64,000 nt of DNA. Source: Runella sp. CRIBMP (GTDB taxonomy: Bacteria > Bacteroidota > Bacteroidia > Cytophagales > Spirosomataceae). The first letter of the stretch is position 1. Each line of letters starts with the position of its first letter. Made by a program: the position numbers and the translations under genes. The stretch spans positions 248,001 to 312,000 of the forward strand of contig NZ_JAAAKZ010000002.1 of the NCBI RefSeq assembly GCF_009905605.1, in the 5' to 3' direction. The notes under the pieces are model-generated. The model had not been told where the DNA came from and made no database searches. It was given only the letters and a program-made list of their open reading frames with translations. Positions 61,864 to 64,000 of the stretch are shown in pieces.

Positions 61864-62340
61864 CTAATTGTCAATGGCGGCAGAAATTTTCCTCAAAATT
61901 GTGAGCAATGTTGACACTTCCTCAGTGGTGAGTTGGTTAGTTACCTCTTGGTTGAGGGTAGCTGCCATCTCGCTGATTTTTTCAATGGTAAATTTTCCTG
62001 CGGGCGTTAATTGAATTAAATTTTTACGTCGGTCGGTATCGTCGCTTACGATTCTGACGTAGCCATCGCGCTCTAAAGTGCGAATAGAACGCTGAATACC
62101 CGATTTGTCGCGCTGGAGAAAGTTAGCAATGTCTTGCTGCGACAGTAATCCTTCGGTCGAATGATTGACCAAAAACAAAATGGGGAATTGTTCGATTTGA
62201 AGCGTAAAACCAGATTTGGAAAGCTCCCGGTTGACCTTTCGGGCAAACAAATGCGACACATGGTTGATGTTAAAGGTCAGATATTGCCCCAGTTGTCCCC
62301 ATATTTTTTCCTTTATACTTTGCTGTTCATTCGTTATCAT
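61864..62340 (-). CDS. MarR-family transcriptional regulator of the RND operon
   Basis: The 158-residue protein has the winged helix-turn-helix MarR layout: L-S-Q-Q-D-I-A-N-F-L-Q-R-D-K-S-G-I-Q-R-S-I-R-T-L near 64-87 and the wing D-G-Y-V-R-I-V-S-D-D-T-D-R-R-K-N near 91-106. MarR proteins are usually dimeric repressors released by small aromatic ligands. It sits 76 bases upstream of tolC on the same strand, and palindromic sites occur before both genes. It therefore very likely represses this efflux operon. Confidence 0.9.
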   Translation of the reverse strand: MITNEQQSIKEKIWGQLGQYLTFNINHVSHLFARKVNRELSKSGFTLQIEQFPILFLVNHSTEGLLSQQDIANFLQRDKSGIQRSIRTLERDGYVRIVSDDTDRRKNLIQLTPAGKFTIEKISEMAATLNQEVTNQLTTEEVSTLLTILRKISAAIDN

Positions 62341-62358
62341 GGCACAAAAATAAATATT

Positions 62359-62372
62359 GTTGACATATCAAC
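62359..62372. promoter_or_regulatory. MarR operator at its own promoter
   Basis: GTTGACATATCAAC is palindromic at 12 of 14 positions (six of seven half-site pairs) and lies 19 bases before the marR start. Its close match to the tolC-side sites supports autoregulation. Confidence 0.65.
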
Positions 62373-62414
62373 CTAATTTATTTCTAAAAAGTTTCAGGGT
62401 AATAGGAAGAATCA

Positions 62415-64000
62415 CTATTTATCAATCACAATTCCTTCAAAATCATCCAGTTTATTCAACTTAAACTCCAGATAACCGTTTTTCCAAGTGTATGCTATCG
62501 GCTGTTTACTAACCATCGAGAATATTTTTGAAGGTTTGTAGTCTATTTGAATTTTGAATGAAAGATTGGATACGGGCAAAGGCTCAAAATAGGTATTTCC
62601 GCTGAAGCCCGTAATATTGACCAAATGCAATATCAGGCCATCGGCCGATTTTTTGGCTTTGTTTTGGGGAACGTTTTTGATGTATTCTTTCAAAATTACC
62701 TCCACGCGCTCGTGGGCGTTGGTTTGCAGCAGTTGGTTTGCTTCGGGATAAACAGAATCAATCACATCCAGGACAATATTCTTGTGTTCTTCGTACCCAT
62801 GCAAGTAATACAAACGCCCCACATTAACGGGCAAAATCACGGCTTTGCTGCGCGGATGTTGCTTCAAGCCCATGGCAAAATAGCCCGTAGGCTCGTGCCC
62901 GCCGATTATTTCGGGCGGTCCAGGTCGACCTTTGCTCAGAATGGGCAGAAATTGTTTATCTGTTCCCGAAAGGTCATACAAGCCTAAATTAAACTTCCAG
63001 AAAAGCATTTTTTGCTTCATAAAACGCTTAAACAACGCATGATTGTCGGGTTTGAGGTAAAAACCGCTGCCTTCATGGTCTTTATTGAAGATTTTTGCTC
63101 CGAACAATTGCTGCAAAGCGTCGGGGTTATCAAACATCGTTTGGTTGGTTGCCAGCAGATTTACGCCCTGTTGAGAAGCCTCTTTCAACACCTGTACCGA
63201 AGCACTGCTCAAATAAGTAATGTCGGGCAAAATCACAAGGCGGTAGTGCTTCATCTTATCGGCCAAGTGCTCAATTTGGGCGTCTTCCACAATATCAAAC
63301 GGAATATGGGCTTCTTTGAGCATCAGTTGAATACCGCGATACTCCTGCATCGGCGCGCCACTCGGCCACGCGCCTGGTGCTACAACCGCGATTTTGGCCA
63401 CCGAGGCATATTTTCCAAAGTAAGGCTCATACCTTTTATGATGGGCATAGACTTTTTTGATGACGTCATAATTGCGCTCGTCTTCGTAGCCGCGCATATC
63501 CCCCATCATGCTGATGTCAAGTCCTGAGCCGTTGGCGATATTTTCGTACAATCGAATGGAAACCTCTTCGGGCTCCACGGCATTGTAGCGCGACTGAAAC
63601 GAAATCTGCTGAATACTACTATTGCTAATGATGTGGTCAGGAAAGGAATTGATGGCATTTCCCACGTTGTCGGAGGCCGAGTACGGCCAATACGGCAGGC
63701 TGTTGGTTTGTGATTCGTGGCGGATGATGTCTACGTACTTGTCCATGTAAGTACAAATCGCGATTTGATTGCTTTTGGACTTAACCAATTCATGGAGCCG
63801 CTTCGACCAATCTTCGACCGTAAACTTTTTAAAAGCCAAATATTTTTGAAAAACGGGGTCAGCTTTGTTCTCTTCTGTGGGTAGGGTCAGGCCTTGGCTG
63901 TACTCCGCAAAACGCTTTTTGTCGTATTCATTTTGGTCAATGCCGTGGTATTTTCCCTCATACGGGTTGTTGACCTGATAACCTGGCATGTTGAGAAAAA
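62415..64000 (-). CDS. Predicted glycoside hydrolase, partial at the window edge
   Basis: The frame has no stop before the right edge, so the N-terminus is cut off; the Met at 63989 is internal to the open frame. The visible part of more than 520 residues has N-N-P-Y-E-G-K-Y-H-G near its start and G-D-M-R-G-Y-E-D-E-R near 160-170. Next comes a stretch like a beta-galactosidase trimerisation domain (I-A-V-V-A-P-G-A-W-P-S-G-A, then Y-R-L-V-I-L-P-D-I-T-Y-L-S near 200-265). The end is beta-sandwich text. This recalls hypothetical glycosyl hydrolases of the GHL6 type with an amidotransferase-like domain. The catalytic part lies outside, so confidence is limited. Confidence 0.55.
   Translation of the reverse strand, partial: FLNMPGYQVNNPYEGKYHGIDQNEYDKKRFAEYSQGLTLPTEENKADPVFQKYLAFKKFTVEDWSKRLHELVKSKSNQIAICTYMDKYVDIIRHESQTNSLPYWPYSASDNVGNAINSFPDHIISNSSIQQISFQSRYNAVEPEEVSIRLYENIANGSGLDISMMGDMRGYEDERNYDVIKKVYAHHKRYEPYFGKYASVAKIAVVAPGAWPSGAPMQEYRGIQLMLKEAHIPFDIVEDAQIEHLADKMKHYRLVILPDITYLSSASVQVLKEASQQGVNLLATNQTMFDNPDALQQLFGAKIFNKDHEGSGFYLKPDNHALFKRFMKQKMLFWKFNLGLYDLSGTDKQFLPILSKGRPGPPEIIGGHEPTGYFAMGLKQHPRSKAVILPVNVGRLYYLHGYEEHKNIVLDVIDSVYPEANQLLQTNAHERVEVILKEYIKNVPQNKAKKSADGLILHLVNITGFSGNTYFEPLPVSNLSFKIQIDYKPSKIFSMVSKQPIAYTWKNGYLEFKLNKLDDFEGIVIDK

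Noticed and set aside
1-64000. CRISPR arrays, tRNA or rRNA genes, prophage genes, transposases
   Set aside because: No evenly spaced repeats, cloverleaf sequences, rRNA text or transposase/integrase motifs were seen on either strand.

Overview
The window reads as Bacteroidota, most likely Cytophagales (Runella/Spirosoma/Dyadobacter-like). Pointers are a SusC/SusD pair, several TonB-linked outer-membrane proteins, a type IX secretion-like C-terminus, DUF1501/DUF1800 partners, DUF1080 and DUF6454 proteins, TAnnTTTG promoter elements and few Shine-Dalgarno sites. No rRNA, tRNA, CRISPR array, prophage or transposase was seen. The genus is an inference from gene content, not from a marker gene.

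Layout. 1-9.2 kb: end of a TPR-like gene, a small exported repeat protein, then a gluconate locus (gluconokinase, AraC regulator, divergent SusC-SusD, 6-phosphogluconate dehydrogenase). 9.2-14.6 kb: a possible 22-residue membrane peptide, an exported alpha/beta hydrolase, a degenerate receiver domain, ssb and a large exported M14 peptidase. 14.7-19.2 kb: a visibly AT-rich accessory stretch with a TTG-start membrane protein between inverted cassette-like ends, a SnoaL-like lipoprotein, a class A beta-lactamase, a DUF3667-like protein and a DUF1016/YhcG nuclease. 19.3-26.5 kb: zinc-ribbon, ankyrin and TPR proteins, a HipA-like kinase with DUF3037, a rhodanese-thioredoxin lipoprotein with OsmC, a serine hydrolase and a DoxX-like protein. 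26.6-34.7 kb: PA14/discoidin protein, DUF1501 and DUF1800 in one apparent operon, then two tandem 308-residue fibre-like exported paralogues.

34.7-43.5 kb: an organophosphate-type MFS carrier with a zinc-alcohol dehydrogenase, a region with decayed or tiny reading frames and a strong terminator, an SGNH hydrolase, a SWIM-SNF2 helicase and an outer-membrane beta-barrel. 44-51 kb: a Ca-type P-ATPase, DUF1080 and DUF6454 proteins, and a TonB-dependent receptor preceded by 21-bp-spaced direct repeats resembling a LytTR site. 51.3-56.1 kb: TRIC channel, bile-acid:sodium symporter family carrier, an AT-rich AraC/GNAT pair, a small membrane protein and a PlsC-type acyltransferase. 56.2-62.4 kb: a complete RND efflux operon (TolC, adaptor, pump) behind a MarR regulator, with matching operator-like palindromes at both promoters. 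62.4 kb to the edge: a partial predicted glycoside hydrolase.

The strongest functional units are the gluconate locus, the MarR-RND operon, the DUF1800-DUF1501-PA14 operon and the HipA-like/DUF3037 pair. The less explained signals are the cassette-like boundaries around the 14.8 kb gene, the LytTR-like site, the tandem fibre paralogues and the 37.2-37.5 kb small-ORF region.
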